Positions 53,499-63,680 are shown, counted from the first letter of the stretch. The stretch is DNA of 64,000 bases from Fibrobacter succinogenes (GCA_902756345.1 CACVQR010000011.1:62001-126000); one strand, 5' to 3'. The notes: a model not told the origin generated them from the sequence alone. Numbers and translations are program-made.

Positions 53499-55034
53499 AT
53501 GGCAAATAAGTGCAAGCGCGGAATTTTGATTAGTAAGACCCCTTACGAAAAACGTATCGCCATCATGGAAGACGGCGAACTCGTTGAACTTGTCGTCGAG
53601 GGTGTATCTTCTAATCGAGTTCTGGGCAATATTTATAAGGGCGTGGTCCAGAAGGTGCTTCCGGCACTCAAGGCTGCGTTCATTGATATTGGCCTTGAAA
53701 AGGCAGGCTTTTTGCATCAAGAAGACGCCATGGACAGAAACGAACTCCTCCGCCGCGAATATGGCGACGATGACGACGAGGACGGTTCTTCCAAGGAAGT
53801 CTCGATTGACGAAATCCTGCAAGAAGGCCAGGAAATCATGGTTCAGGTGGTCAAGGAACCGATTAGCACCAAGGGTGCCCGTCTGACCACTCACCTGAGC
53901 TTTGCAGGTCGTTTCCTCGTGTGCATGCCGGGCACCAACTTCATTGGGGTGTCCAAGCGTGAACGCGACCCGGCCAAGCGCCGCGAATTCAAGAAGGTGG
54001 TCCGCCGCCTCAAGGGTCGCGACGTGGGCTACATTGTTCGTACCAACGGTCTGAACGAATCCGAATTCGAAATCAACAAGCAGATGCGCGAACTCGAAAG
54101 CAAGTGGGAACAGACGAAGTACAACTTCGAAAACCAGCCTGCCGAAACCTGCATCTACGAAGAATCTGATTCTATTGAACAGACCGTCCGCGAATACTTC
54201 AGCGATAACACTGACTACGTGTATATCGACAACCGCGACGAATACTTCGCCCTGCGTGAATACCTCAAGGTGCTCTCGCCGGACAAGCTCGACAAGGTGA
54301 AGCTCTGGAGCTCTAACGAAAGCCTGTTCGAATACTTCAAGATCGAAAACGACTACGCACGTTCCCTGCAGCGTCAGGTACCGCTTCCGCGTGGTGGTAA
54401 CCTCGTCATCGAACAGACCGAAGCACTCGTCTCTATTGACGTGAACACTGGTCCCAAGGTGCACGGCAAGGACCAGGGCAAGATCATCCTCGAAACCAAC
54501 ATCGACGCCTGCTACGAAATTGCAAAGCAGCTTAGGCTCCGCGATGTGGGTGGCCTTATCATTATCGACTTTATCGATATGGAATCCGAAGAAGACAACG
54601 AAAAGGTCTACCAGGAATTCCGCAAGGCAATCCGCCGCGACAAGGCCCCGATCAGCCCCGCTCCCATCAGCCAGTTTGGCCTCATGGAAGTCACCCGTAA
54701 GCGCGTCCGCGTGAACCTGATGACCGAAAAGACCGAACGCTGCCCGGTGTGCGACGGCGATGGCCGCATTGCAACGCTCGAATCCACGCTCGGCATGATC
54801 GACCGCTGGATGGCTCGCGCCAAGGCCAAGGGCAAGCTCCGCGAAGTGACCCTCGTGGTAAGCGCCCAGGTAATCGACGTGCTCTGCAAGGACCACAACC
54901 GCATGTTCAACTACTTGGAATACAAGCATGGCATGAGCATCAGCCTGGTCGAAGACGAACACGCCCACATCAACCAGTTCTGGTTCTACGACAAGAACAA
55001 CGAAGACATTACCGACCTCTACAAGTTCGTGTAA
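53499..55034 (+). CDS. rng: Ribonuclease G/E
   Basis: 511 residues from the ATG at 53499, preceded by TAGGAG; the frame is open upstream without a site. S1 domain (about 38-130, with an acidic insert DDDDED), then RNase H-like and DNase I-like subdomains with the catalytic LVSIDVNTG and IIIDFIDM, and the zinc-link CPVCDGDGR, followed by the small C-terminal domain. Endonuclease of rRNA and mRNA processing. The long RNase E tail is missing, so RNase G is the better name. Confidence 0.93.
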   Translation: MANKCKRGILISKTPYEKRIAIMEDGELVELVVEGVSSNRVLGNIYKGVVQKVLPALKAAFIDIGLEKAGFLHQEDAMDRNELLRREYGDDDDEDGSSKEVSIDEILQEGQEIMVQVVKEPISTKGARLTTHLSFAGRFLVCMPGTNFIGVSKRERDPAKRREFKKVVRRLKGRDVGYIVRTNGLNESEFEINKQMRELESKWEQTKYNFENQPAETCIYEESDSIEQTVREYFSDNTDYVYIDNRDEYFALREYLKVLSPDKLDKVKLWSSNESLFEYFKIENDYARSLQRQVPLPRGGNLVIEQTEALVSIDVNTGPKVHGKDQGKIILETNIDACYEIAKQLRLRDVGGLIIIDFIDMESEEDNEKVYQEFRKAIRRDKAPISPAPISQFGLMEVTRKRVRVNLMTEKTERCPVCDGDGRIATLESTLGMIDRWMARAKAKGKLREVTLVVSAQVIDVLCKDHNRMFNYLEYKHGMSISLVEDEHAHINQFWFYDKNNEDITDLYKFV

Positions 55035-55075
55035 TTCTAAATGTTCCGCGGCTTCGCCGCGAAAGCAATTAAAGA

Positions 55076-55102
55076 ATGCCGCTCTACTGAGCGGCGTTCT
55101 TT
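55076..55102 (+). terminator. Terminator after rng
   Basis: GCCGCTC/GAGCGGC stem with a four-base loop followed by GTTCTTTG; a second small hairpin CGCGG/CCGCG lies just before it at about 55048. Confidence 0.65.
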
Positions 55103-55125
55103 GTATAAATTAATAACTATTAATA

Positions 55126-55398
55126 TTATTTTGAAGATTTTAGTGCGTCAAGCCGAGCCTTTATTTCGGCAATTTTTTCCGGCGGAAGTCCCACATCTTG
55201 CATGACGCTGATTGCGTCGTCGTGGCCTTTAGTTTCCGCTTCGGCAATTTGCTTGCGAAAATAATCACCGGCACTTTCAAAGCCGTATTTTTGCCCAATG
55301 CTTACGAATGCCATGTCCAACTCCTTGAAAAGGTCTTTGCCGAGGTACTCTGCCAAAAACCTACAAGCTGAGTGCAGCGGAAAAGCTTGCTTTTCCAT
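55126..55398 (-). CDS. Small helical protein, possibly the C-terminal part of an Rpn-type gene
   Basis: 90 residues, helical. The end (AEAETKGHDDAISVMQDVGLPPEKIAEIKARLDAL) resembles the C-terminal tail of Rpn/PD-(D/E)xK transposase-like nucleases, which often end in similar repeated helices. No ribosome site. It follows a truncated Rpn-like fragment by 33 bases on the same strand, so both are probably pieces of one decayed gene, but it could be a free-standing small gene. Confidence 0.45.
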   Translation of the reverse strand: MEKQAFPLHSACRFLAEYLGKDLFKELDMAFVSIGQKYGFESAGDYFRKQIAEAETKGHDDAISVMQDVGLPPEKIAEIKARLDALKSSK

Positions 55399-55431
55399 TG
55401 CCGAAGCGTAGGGTTTTCTGAAAATATATAT

Positions 55432-55698
55432 TTATTTTCTGCCAAAGGCAAGACGCCTCATTGTGTGGTAATTTTCGCAATCTTTCATTGCGCCTTCGCC
55501 AGTGTCGCTGACATTGGAGTATGAATCGGGAATGCGCACAAGCGTGTTGAGATTCACGGTCGAGAGAAACTTGTCAACCTTCACGTTGACTTTGCCGGAA
55601 AGCTCTAGCAAGGCTTTCGTGTGATTGACGTCGGCAAACAGCCATCGGAAAAACGGGTCATGCTTGCGCTTTGTTGTCTTGTTCTTTTCTTCATCCAT
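55432..55698 (-). pseudogene. Truncated Rpn-family nuclease fragment
   Basis: 88 residues from the ATG at 55698 (GAAAGGA upstream). The start KRKHDPFFRWLFADVNHTKALLEL is the N-terminal signature of Rpn/PD-(D/E)xK transposase-like nucleases, and VRIPDSYSNVSDTGE leads to the first acidic catalytic region, but the frame then jumps to GAMKDCENYHTMRRLAFGRK and stops. The nuclease core is missing, consistent with an internal deletion. Confidence 0.65.
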
Positions 55699-55954
55699 AT
55701 GGTATTCCTTTCTCCTTAGAGAAAAACGTTTCAAGACCGAGTTTTGAAAAAACTCAGCCCGATTGCAGCACTTTCGGTGCGTTTAATTTAAAGGGAAGGG
55801 ACCGATTTTGCAGTCCATCTAAAAAGCCATATAAAAATCATCAGGTTGAAGAACGTGTATAGTTCAACAAAAACTGATTGGGCTTAATTTAATAAAATGA
55901 TTGTAGAAAAACAAGCAAATCGCTCTCACAATAATTATTATTTTGGATGTGATT

Positions 55955-56662
55955 ATGAAATATTCTAAAAGCATTTTGTCTGTTAGCGTAGCATTCCTCG
56001 CACTATTGCTTTCCGCCTGTGACGACGGTTCATCCGCGCCCGAGGAGCCCGTTGACACCTTCGATGCGGCGGTGGTTTGCCCGGCAGACGGTATGAACGC
56101 TTACGGAGAACCGAACCGTGGCACCTTTACCGATGCCCGCGATGGTCAGGTTTATAAGTACACGACTATCGGCAACCAGGTATGGATGGCCGAGAACCTG
56201 AAATTCAACGCACCCTATAGCGTCTGCTACGACAAGATTGAAGGATACTGCGAAACATTTGGTAGATTTTATTCCCTCCATGAAAATGGTGAGTGGTTTG
56301 ATTTCTTTGACCAGGAATTATTGGATACGATTTGCCCCGCAGGGTGGCATGTTCCGTCTGTAGACGAGTGGACGTTATTGTCAATCTCTATGGGGGGTGG
56401 TGCAAAAGCGATCTACAGATTATATAGTTCAACAAGTTTCGGAGAAAATGGCAGAACTGGTTCGGACGATTGCGGATTTAATTCAAAACCAGCCGGATAT
56501 TGGCTTTCAAATGGGGATATTTCTGGAGAATATAGATTGTCTATTTATTGGACATCAACAGCCCGTAGCATGAAAACCGCCGAGGAATGTGCATTTAATC
56601 CTGAAGGAATTTATTTTTGGACGAATCAACATAGAATGTCCATTCGTTGCATAAAAGATTAA
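55955..56662 (+). CDS. FISUMP-domain lipoprotein, tandem copy 1
   Basis: 235 residues from the ATG at 55955. Lipobox LSAC (Cys 22), then DDGSSAPEEP linker and a FISUMP domain (YKYTTIGNQVWMAENLKF, FGRFYSLHENGEWFDFF, TICPAGWHVPSVDEW, SIRCIKD). The middle part is nearly identical in DNA to the next gene, offset 701 bases. The stop overlaps the next start as TAATG, so the copies are co-transcribed and coupled. Expected on the envelope; function unknown. Confidence 0.9.
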   Translation: MKYSKSILSVSVAFLALLLSACDDGSSAPEEPVDTFDAAVVCPADGMNAYGEPNRGTFTDARDGQVYKYTTIGNQVWMAENLKFNAPYSVCYDKIEGYCETFGRFYSLHENGEWFDFFDQELLDTICPAGWHVPSVDEWTLLSISMGGGAKAIYRLYSSTSFGENGRTGSDDCGFNSKPAGYWLSNGDISGEYRLSIYWTSTARSMKTAEECAFNPEGIYFWTNQHRMSIRCIKD

Positions 56663-57363
56663 TGAATTACCAAACGAAATTTTGGAGCGCTCTTTTTTTG
56701 GCCGCACTGTTTTCTGCCTGTGACGACGGTTCCTCCGCGCCCGAAGAGCCCATTGACACCTTCGATGCGACGGTGGTTTGCCCGGCAGATGGTATGAACG
56801 CTTACGGAGAACCGAACCGTGGCACCTTTACCGATGCCCGCGATGGCCAGGTTTATAAGTACACGACTATCGGCAACCAGGTATGGATGGCCGAGAACCT
56901 GAAATTCAACGCACCCTATAGCGTCTGCTACGACAAGATTGAGGGTTTCTGCGATACGTTTGGAAGGTTTTATTCCCTCCACGAAAATGGTGAGTGGTTT
57001 GATTTATTTGACCAGGAATTATTGGATACGATTTGCCCCACAGGGTGGCATGTTCCGTCTGTAGACGAATGGAGTGCATTAGCCAATAATATGGGTGAAG
57101 GAGCAAAAGCCGTTTCTAGATTAAATAGTTTCAAAAGCTTTGGGGAACACTACACACCTGGTTCCGATAACTGTGGATTCAACTCTTTACCCGCGGGTGC
57201 GTTGCTTGAAAACGGAGATCTTGAAGTTGTATATGTAACTTCCGTTTATTGGACTTCCACCGCCAAGGATTTGAGTTCTTCTTATTGCAGTTGGTTTAGT
57301 TCAAATGAAATTTCATTTGGAATAAACAGAGCCAAAATGACAATCCGTTGTGTAAGAGATTGA
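56662..57363 (+). CDS. FISUMP-domain lipoprotein, tandem copy 2
   Basis: 233 residues. Lipobox FSAC (Cys 20). Very close to copy 1 from the lipobox to about residue 135, diverging in the C-terminal third (variable loop with SYCSWFSSNEISFGINRAKM, then TIRCVRD). Start overlaps the previous stop (TAATG); two bases separate it from copy 3. The pattern of a conserved front and a diversified end suggests recent duplication with selection or conversion. Confidence 0.9.
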   Translation: MNYQTKFWSALFLAALFSACDDGSSAPEEPIDTFDATVVCPADGMNAYGEPNRGTFTDARDGQVYKYTTIGNQVWMAENLKFNAPYSVCYDKIEGFCDTFGRFYSLHENGEWFDLFDQELLDTICPTGWHVPSVDEWSALANNMGEGAKAVSRLNSFKSFGEHYTPGSDNCGFNSLPAGALLENGDLEVVYVTSVYWTSTAKDLSSSYCSWFSSNEISFGINRAKMTIRCVRD

Positions 57364-57365
57364 AT

Positions 57366-58028
57366 ATGAAATATCAAAAGCGGTTCTTTTTTCTTTGTTT
57401 GATGGCATTTGCTTCGATATTTTATGCCTGTTCCGATGATGGCTCCTCTGCGGAATATGTATTCGATGCATCTGTAGTCTGCCCAGAAAACATGCGTGGA
57501 ACTTTTACGGATGCACGAGATGGACAAGTGTACAAGTACACGACTATCGGCAATCAAGTGTGGATGGCTGAAAATTTGAGATTTGATGACGGCTCTTGGT
57601 GTGCGGAAGATACTTGCTCGTCGAAGGGACGGATTTACGAGTTTGAAAATGCTTTGAACGCATGTCCAACAGGTTGGCATTTGCCGAGCGGCGATGAGTG
57701 GAATGAACTTTTCAATAGTGTTGGGGGTGCCGATAGTGCTGGCATGCGCCTAAAGGCTACTGCTGGATGGACTCCCTTGAATCCTGGGCAACTTTCTAAT
57801 GGAACGGACGATTGTGGCTTCGCTTTATTACCAATACCGGTATCAAATAAGGTCACCAATAGTGTGGGTGGGGAAAAACATGATGGTTATATTACTTACC
57901 TATGGACGACAAGCCCTGGAATCAATGATTATATAGTTGGAGTTTTGTTTGAAACACAGAATGTCTATGTGCAAGTGGCATCTTATTATGGATGGAATCA
58001 TTTGTCGGCTCGTTGTGTAAAGGACTAA
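57366..58028 (+). CDS. FISUMP-domain lipoprotein, tandem copy 3
   Basis: 220 residues. Lipobox FYAC (Cys 22). It shares the core RGTFTDARDGQVYKYTTIG and NQVWMAENLRF with copies 1 and 2 but is more diverged, and carries CAEDTCSSKGRIYEFENAL, CPTGWHLPSGDEW and a SARCVKD end. Last gene of the three-gene cluster; a terminator follows. Confidence 0.9.
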   Translation: MKYQKRFFFLCLMAFASIFYACSDDGSSAEYVFDASVVCPENMRGTFTDARDGQVYKYTTIGNQVWMAENLRFDDGSWCAEDTCSSKGRIYEFENALNACPTGWHLPSGDEWNELFNSVGGADSAGMRLKATAGWTPLNPGQLSNGTDDCGFALLPIPVSNKVTNSVGGEKHDGYITYLWTTSPGINDYIVGVLFETQNVYVQVASYYGWNHLSARCVKD

Positions 58029-58057
58029 TTTTTTATTGGAATTTGAAAAATAAAAAA

Positions 58058-58084
58058 GGCTGCTCAATCGAGCGGCCCTGTTTT
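58058..58084 (+). terminator. Terminator after FISUMP triplet
   Basis: GGC-T-GCTC pairs with GAGC-G-GCC, followed by CTGTTTTG. It is close in sequence to the terminator after rng. Confidence 0.65.
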
Positions 58085-58104
58085 GTATAAATTATTCTTT
58101 TCTA

Positions 58105-59493
58105 TTAACCCGCCTGTACTGCTGTGAGGGCAATCGTGTAGACGATGTCTTCCACGAGGGCGCCGCGGCTGAGGTCGTTCACCGGCTTTGCGAGGCCCTG
58201 GAGCATCGGGCCGATGGCGATGGTGCCATGGGCACTGCGCTGCACCGCCTTGTAACCGATGTTACCTGCAGAGAGGCTCGGGAACACGAACACGGTCGCG
58301 TGGCCTGCGACGGTGCTGCCCGGGGCCTTCAGGGAACCGACGCTCGGCACGGTCGCCGCGTCATACTGCAGCGGGCCATCCACCAGCATTTCGGGGCGAG
58401 CTTCCTTCACGATCTTGGTAGCTTCGCGAACCAGGTCTGCATCGGGGCCCTTGCCGCTGTTCATGGTGCTGTAGCTGAGCAAGGCGACACGGCTCGGCAG
58501 GCCAAAGGCCTTCGCGGTGTCGTCGCACTGCTGAGCAATGCCGGCGAGTTCTTCGGCGGTCGGGTTCAGGTTAATGGCGCAGTCGCCGTAGATGTAGGTC
58601 TTGTCCGGCATGCACATGAAGAACACGGAACTCACGGACTTCACGCCCGGAGCGCACTTGATCACCTGCAGGGCAGGGCGCAGCGTGTCGGCGGTAGAGT
58701 GGATGGCGCCAGAAACAAGGCCGTCCACTTCGCCCATCTTGAGCATCATGGTACCGAGCATTACGTTATCTGCAAGAGCGGCGCGGGCCTGGTCTTCGGT
58801 CATGCCCTTCGACTTGCGGAGTTCCACAAGCGTCGGCACGTACTTTTCGGCAAGTTCTGCAGAGGGTTCAATAATTTCAATATCGGCGGGGAGCGTTACA
58901 CCCTGCTCCTTGGCGACGGCAAGGATTTCGTCCTTCTTGCCGATGAGTACCGGCACGGCAATGCCGCGGTCAATCACGAGCTTCGCGGCCTGCACGGTAC
59001 GCGGCTCGGAACCTTCGGGGAGCACAATGCGCTTCTTGGCCTTGGATGCCTTCAACAGAAGGCCTGCGCGGAACATGGCCTGGCTGGTCTTGCGTTCGGC
59101 CGGGGCTTCAGCCAAGTCCTTGGCGAGGCACTTGGGACAGAAGAGAATGCGGTTCGGGCAGAACAGGTCAGCGTCTTCGTTGTCGGAATAAATCTTTGCA
59201 TCGAGGGCGGTTGCGAGCGTGTCGTTGTACTTCTGGGCCATCACGTCGCTCATACCCTGGGCACCTTCGACCACCACGGCGTCTACGGAATCAAAGTCCT
59301 GCGAAAGGAAATCGGCCGCGATCTTTTCCATAAGCACGGCGGAATTGTGGGCCTTCAGTTCCTTCACGGCTTCGGCTCCGTTCACGCAGGGCTTGTAGGC
59401 GGTAGCGATCAGGCCGGCACCGGCAACTGCGTCCATGACTTCCTTGACTTTGGCTTCCATATTGGCGGAGGCGACCAGATAAACTCGATTCAT
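58105..59493 (-). CDS. pta: Phosphate acetyltransferase
   Basis: 462 residues. The C-terminal PTA_PTB domain (about 137-462) is complete: [106 protein letters not shown]. It converts acetyl-CoA to acetyl phosphate, the first step of acetate formation. The N-terminal part (about 1-130) is a shrunken BioD-like domain without a P-loop and with a cysteine cluster (C112, C119, C122; [12 protein letters not shown]). AGGAG precedes the ATG. No ackA adjacent. Confidence 0.93.
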   Translation of the reverse strand: MNRVYLVASANMEAKVKEVMDAVAGAGLIATAYKPCVNGAEAVKELKAHNSAVLMEKIAADFLSQDFDSVDAVVVEGAQGMSDVMAQKYNDTLATALDAKIYSDNEDADLFCPNRILFCPKCLAKDLAEAPAERKTSQAMFRAGLLLKASKAKKRIVLPEGSEPRTVQAAKLVIDRGIAVPVLIGKKDEILAVAKEQGVTLPADIEIIEPSAELAEKYVPTLVELRKSKGMTEDQARAALADNVMLGTMMLKMGEVDGLVSGAIHSTADTLRPALQVIKCAPGVKSVSSVFFMCMPDKTYIYGDCAINLNPTAEELAGIAQQCDDTAKAFGLPSRVALLSYSTMNSGKGPDADLVREATKIVKEARPEMLVDGPLQYDAATVPSVGSLKAPGSTVAGHATVFVFPSLSAGNIGYKAVQRSAHGTIAIGPMLQGLAKPVNDLSRGALVEDIVYTIALTAVQAG

Positions 59494-59521
59494 AAAAAAC
59501 TCCTGTTGATTTGTAAATTCC

Positions 59522-59536
59522 TCCTAAAAATTAGGA
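59522..59536. promoter_or_regulatory. Palindrome in pta leader region
   Basis: TCCTAA, AAA, TTAGGA: 6-bp perfect arms, 29 bases before the pta start codon. Short, so it could be chance. Confidence 0.25.
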
Positions 59537-59722
59537 TTTTGATACCCCGCAGGCCTCGCTTTTTGTATTTAATTAGTGGGTTTTATTGAACTTCTCTCAA
59601 TAAACCTTATAAAATTCGCAAAAAGACCACCTAGTAAAGGAATATTTGCAGATAGGTATTGCGAAAAAACCTATTTTTTTGTCGGTTGTGTCTTGTGTGT
59701 GGGACATTTATGGAGAGAACGG

Positions 59723-62700
59723 ATGAAGTGCAAAAACTTTTTCCGGGGTTTAGCATTATGCTTGACCCTTTTAGTTGTTAACACATTTGCGCAGGACTGT
59801 GTTGCCATAGCCCATGTTATTTACGATGGCAATAACCTTTTCTACGCCGATAACGAAGCCAATTTCAAGTACAAGCAGTTGAGCAAAGAAGACGACGGTA
59901 CGTTTAAAGTCTGCTTCACTCAGGAACGTCTTGAAGGTTCCGACCGACAGGGTAGAGAAGACGTGCGCCAGTTGCGTTTCGGCTCTTTCTGCGCCGAGGG
60001 CAAGGATACCTGCGCCTCGTACTTGAACGAAGGCCACGAACCCTTCCTCGCCGAGCTGTTCCCCGAGTACAAGAACGGCGTAGACAGCCAGCAGGTGTTC
60101 CAGGTCTGGCTCCAGATTAACCCCGACGGCACGTTGACAAAGTCAACGACCAAACCGGTCATTGTGGAACCTGCCAAGAAGACGATCCGTTTCCTTGCTC
60201 CGTGGAGCAATACGGGTGTGGTCATCATGCTGAACGGCAAGGCCGACTATACCACTCCGGTGGGTAGTCCCTACTGCGGTTGGTTCGAATACCGCGCCGT
60301 ACTGACCCCCAAAGACGCCTTTGTTTCTTTCAAGCAGACCATCGGTGACCTGCATATCGGTGCCGAAGGCGCTTCCAAGGAAGAAATCCCCGTGGAACAG
60401 GAAATCAAGCTGGATTCCCTGCTGCAAATTTCCGATACCGTCTGGATTGTGGGTTCCAAGTACAGCGAACCCGAACTCTATACGGAATTCCCTGGCGAAC
60501 TCGGCGACTGCCCCATCAAGAAGCTCCCGGTCATGATGTTCGACTGGCTGCATGGCGATGGCAGCGACGAAGAAAACACCAAGGCCCAGGCCGGCACCAC
60601 AAGCCAGGACTTCGGTACCGGTGGATGCAAGAACGACAATGGTCACCAGATTATGAAGGGCATGGTCGAACGAGAACTGGGACCCAACGGCGTTCCCGTT
60701 CCTGCTGCAAACTTCCCGAGCAACTGCAAAGTTACAGAACACCTCGGCAACTGGTTCTTGCCCGAAGTTGTCGCAACCGATGCCGCCGGCAATAGCTACA
60801 CCAACGCCACCTGCCGCGATCTTGAACTTTCCTTGACTGACGACGGATTCTGGTTCGGCCAGAAAAATACCGAAAGCCCTGAAAGAGGTCTTTTCTTCTT
60901 GGACGACTTCCAGTTCCTCGATTCGGCAGGCACTGTGCCGAACCCCATGTACGACAACATTTCCTCTGACTACGGGACGCACAACTACGGCTTCACCATG
61001 AAGATCCAGGCCACCTTCGAATACGTGCCTGGCCAGTATTTTGAATTCCTGGGTGACGACGACGTGTGGGTGTTCATCAACAACAAGCTGGTGGTGGATA
61101 TCGGCGGCCAGCATACGCAGATCGAGGGCAAGGTCAAACTCGACACCATCGGCAAGAACAATCCTGCAGACAAGTTAATTCCTGGCGAAACGTATTCCTT
61201 CCACATCTTCTACGCCGAGCGTCACCGCAACGAATCGAACTTCAAGATGCGTACCTCCATGGACTTGAAGGCCGAAGCGAGCATGTTCCTGACCGACCTT
61301 TCGGATGACCCGAAGTTGATTATCAAGGAAGTATGGCAGATCGTGCGCGAAACGGTTCTCGCTTGCGACTTCTCTACAAGCCCCGAAAAGCAGCACACCG
61401 AACGCGGCCCGTCCAACTTCACCCTTTACGGCAAGAGCCTCGACAAGAACGGCGTCGCCCTCAAGACACTCGATTCCGCTTACTACAGCGGCATTACCGT
61501 GACAAACGACTTCACCATGATCACCATCGATACCAAGGCGATCACGAAGGCGCAAGCCCTGCCGCCGGGAAACTACTATGTTCGCGTTCGCCTCAAGAGC
61601 AATCCGGATGACTACAAGGATATTCCGTTTACCATTGAACCTTACGAACTGCCGAACCTCGCGTTTGCAAGCGTCAAGGATTCCACCTACTTTATCGTAG
61701 ACTTCGACACGCAAGATACGATTCACTTTACGGAATATTGGAGTGCCTTCGGTAACGAACTCAGCCGCGACGTGTCTAGCGATACCTTGCCTATTAACCT
61801 CGACAAGACCGAAAAGATGTGGGCTGGCCGCTCTTACCCCGTGCATATTATGTACGCCGAAGAATGGGCCTCCATTTACAGCGGTATCGCGGTGCAAGTC
61901 AAGGCCTCGACTCCGAACCTGACCATTTGCGATTCTACTGGCAAGCCCATTACCGAAATCGTGTTGATGGAAGGCCGCGCAAACTTCTTTGTAAAGGCGA
62001 CCGACGAAGTGGTCGACGGCGTGCTTACCCTGACTACTGCCGGCGCCAAGAATAAGGAAATTCACTGGACCAAGATCAATATTGCCGTACCCCCGGTTCC
62101 GCAAATCGAGGCCGCCTACATTTACGACCGCACCGGCGATGGCCGCGCCGACAGCATTTGGATCAAGCTGAACAAGGCTATCGACAACCGCACGGTCATC
62201 GACTCTGTCAAGTATATCTTCCAAGAAGAAAACGAAGACTACAAGAAGACCAAGGTCGCCTACAAGATCAGCAAATACAAGGTCGGTGATATTTCCATTT
62301 CACTTTCCGCCGAAGGGACTGGTTTTGAACCGTCCATCTTTACCGGACGCAGGACGAACTCTAGCGACTTGTTCAGCCTGGTCAACATCTGGTACACCTA
62401 TACCGGCGATGACGGCAAGCCTTCCATATTCCCGGTAGACGGCTCGCTCACCGATCAGGTCGGCCCTGTTATTGTCGCTGCCGAAGTCTCGTACCTTAAG
62501 GACGGCAACACACAACTTGCCCTTGAATTTAGCGAAGGCGTTAACGGCTCCGATGCAAACACCGAATTCTTCCGCTTCCACTGCTGGAAAAACAACGTGC
62601 AAGACAGCGCCGTCAAGAGCGCAAGCGACATCTTGACCACTCCCGAAAACGCGTGGAAGTTGATTTTCCCGAAGGGCCTCGATACCGATGTGGTGCCCGC

Positions 62701-63634
62701 CGTGGGAGACTCCGTGCGCTTTATGCCGCCGTCTCAGCTCGGCATGGCGCTTGACCTTGTGGGGGTCGGCCCGCATGAACTGAACCCCTGGATTCGCATT
62801 ACCGGCGAACAGAAGGTGACGGTAACCAGCCCGAAGGTGGTAAGCCTCTCGACAGAATCTGAAGCCTTCGATAGCGCCCGCGCCATTATTCGTAGCGAAG
62901 AGGCGACCGTGCCCAAGTTGGTGGGTGGTGAAACGGTGCCTACCGCCGAACAGGTGGCTGCACAGTACGGCACGCAGGGCCATTACCTGGGCGACCTCGA
63001 CATGGCCGAACTCGTGGAAAACGAAATCGCCGAAATCGTGAAGGCTGTCCAGAATCCGGACAACGGCAAGCTCGTCAACAAGGACGAAGCCAAGGCCGCC
63101 GAAAAGGAAGGTACAATTCCGCGCACCTACACCATCGAAGAAGTTATCGCCAAGGTGGAATCCGGCGAAATGTCGATCAAGGATGCCCAGAAGAAGTTCG
63201 GCTTGAACTCGGTAATCGTGGACGCCTACGAAAACGGCCTTTTGAACAAGGAAAACCTGAAGAACTACCAGAGCGGCACTCCGGCCGATGTCCAGAAGAT
63301 TGTAAGCTCTGTCGCCGACAAGACCGAATTGCGTTACGAAGCGATCTACTATTCTAGCCTCGGTCACTACGTGAACAGCCATTCCGGCATCATTACCTGT
63401 AACGATGACATCTTCAAGGCAAACGGTTCCAAGAACTGCCTCGAAAACGAGGGCAGGCTCTTCTTGGCCTGGAACATGCGTTCGGATAGCGGCCGGTTGG
63501 CTGCCACGGGTGTCTACATCGCCCGCCTCAAGTTCCGTATCAAGGTGAACACCAAGGTCATTACCGACCGCACCCAGGACTTCCTGTGGGGTGTGCGCCG
63601 CGGCCAGGTGAACGCTATCGACCTCGGAATTTAG
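59723..63634 (+). CDS. Fibro-slime domain secreted protein
   Basis: 1303 residues from the ATG at 59723 (GGAGAG upstream); the frame runs far upstream without coding character. Signal peptide (about 1-24, VVNTFAQ). N-terminal beta domain, then the fibro-slime domain (about 270-560) with FLGDDDVWVFINNKLVVDIGG, HTQIEG, LIPGETYSFHIFYAERH. Beta-sandwich repeats follow; near 1080-1190 a helical, charged region (VENEIAEIVKAVQN, TYTIEEVIAKVESGE) precedes a final beta domain (RLAATGVYIARLKFRIKVN). Fibro-slime proteins were linked to adhesion or extracellular matrix in F. succinogenes. A second gene with a similar start begins at 63869. Confidence 0.92.
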   Translation: MKCKNFFRGLALCLTLLVVNTFAQDCVAIAHVIYDGNNLFYADNEANFKYKQLSKEDDGTFKVCFTQERLEGSDRQGREDVRQLRFGSFCAEGKDTCASYLNEGHEPFLAELFPEYKNGVDSQQVFQVWLQINPDGTLTKSTTKPVIVEPAKKTIRFLAPWSNTGVVIMLNGKADYTTPVGSPYCGWFEYRAVLTPKDAFVSFKQTIGDLHIGAEGASKEEIPVEQEIKLDSLLQISDTVWIVGSKYSEPELYTEFPGELGDCPIKKLPVMMFDWLHGDGSDEENTKAQAGTTSQDFGTGGCKNDNGHQIMKGMVERELGPNGVPVPAANFPSNCKVTEHLGNWFLPEVVATDAAGNSYTNATCRDLELSLTDDGFWFGQKNTESPERGLFFLDDFQFLDSAGTVPNPMYDNISSDYGTHNYGFTMKIQATFEYVPGQYFEFLGDDDVWVFINNKLVVDIGGQHTQIEGKVKLDTIGKNNPADKLIPGETYSFHIFYAERHRNESNFKMRTSMDLKAEASMFLTDLSDDPKLIIKEVWQIVRETVLACDFSTSPEKQHTERGPSNFTLYGKSLDKNGVALKTLDSAYYSGITVTNDFTMITIDTKAITKAQALPPGNYYVRVRLKSNPDDYKDIPFTIEPYELPNLAFASVKDSTYFIVDFDTQDTIHFTEYWSAFGNELSRDVSSDTLPINLDKTEKMWAGRSYPVHIMYAEEWASIYSGIAVQVKASTPNLTICDSTGKPITEIVLMEGRANFFVKATDEVVDGVLTLTTAGAKNKEIHWTKINIAVPPVPQIEAAYIYDRTGDGRADSIWIKLNKAIDNRTVIDSVKYIFQEENEDYKKTKVAYKISKYKVGDISISLSAEGTGFEPSIFTGRRTNSSDLFSLVNIWYTYTGDDGKPSIFPVDGSLTDQVGPVIVAAEVSYLKDGNTQLALEFSEGVNGSDANTEFFRFHCWKNNVQDSAVKSASDILTTPENAWKLIFPKGLDTDVVPAVGDSVRFMPPSQLGMALDLVGVGPHELNPWIRITGEQKVTVTSPKVVSLSTESEAFDSARAIIRSEEATVPKLVGGETVPTAEQVAAQYGTQGHYLGDLDMAELVENEIAEIVKAVQNPDNGKLVNKDEAKAAEKEGTIPRTYTIEEVIAKVESGEMSIKDAQKKFGLNSVIVDAYENGLLNKENLKNYQSGTPADVQKIVSSVADKTELRYEAIYYSSLGHYVNSHSGIITCNDDIFKANGSKNCLENEGRLFLAWNMRSDSGRLAATGVYIARLKFRIKVNTKVITDRTQDFLWGVRRGQVNAIDLGI

Positions 63635-63656
63635 GCTAAAATCGCAAATTTTTGGA

Positions 63657-63680
63657 AAACGCCCGAAAGGGCGTTTTTTT
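63657..63680 (+). terminator. Rho-independent terminator
   Basis: AACGCCC/GGGCGTT stem with a GAAA loop followed by TTTTT. Confidence 0.9.
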
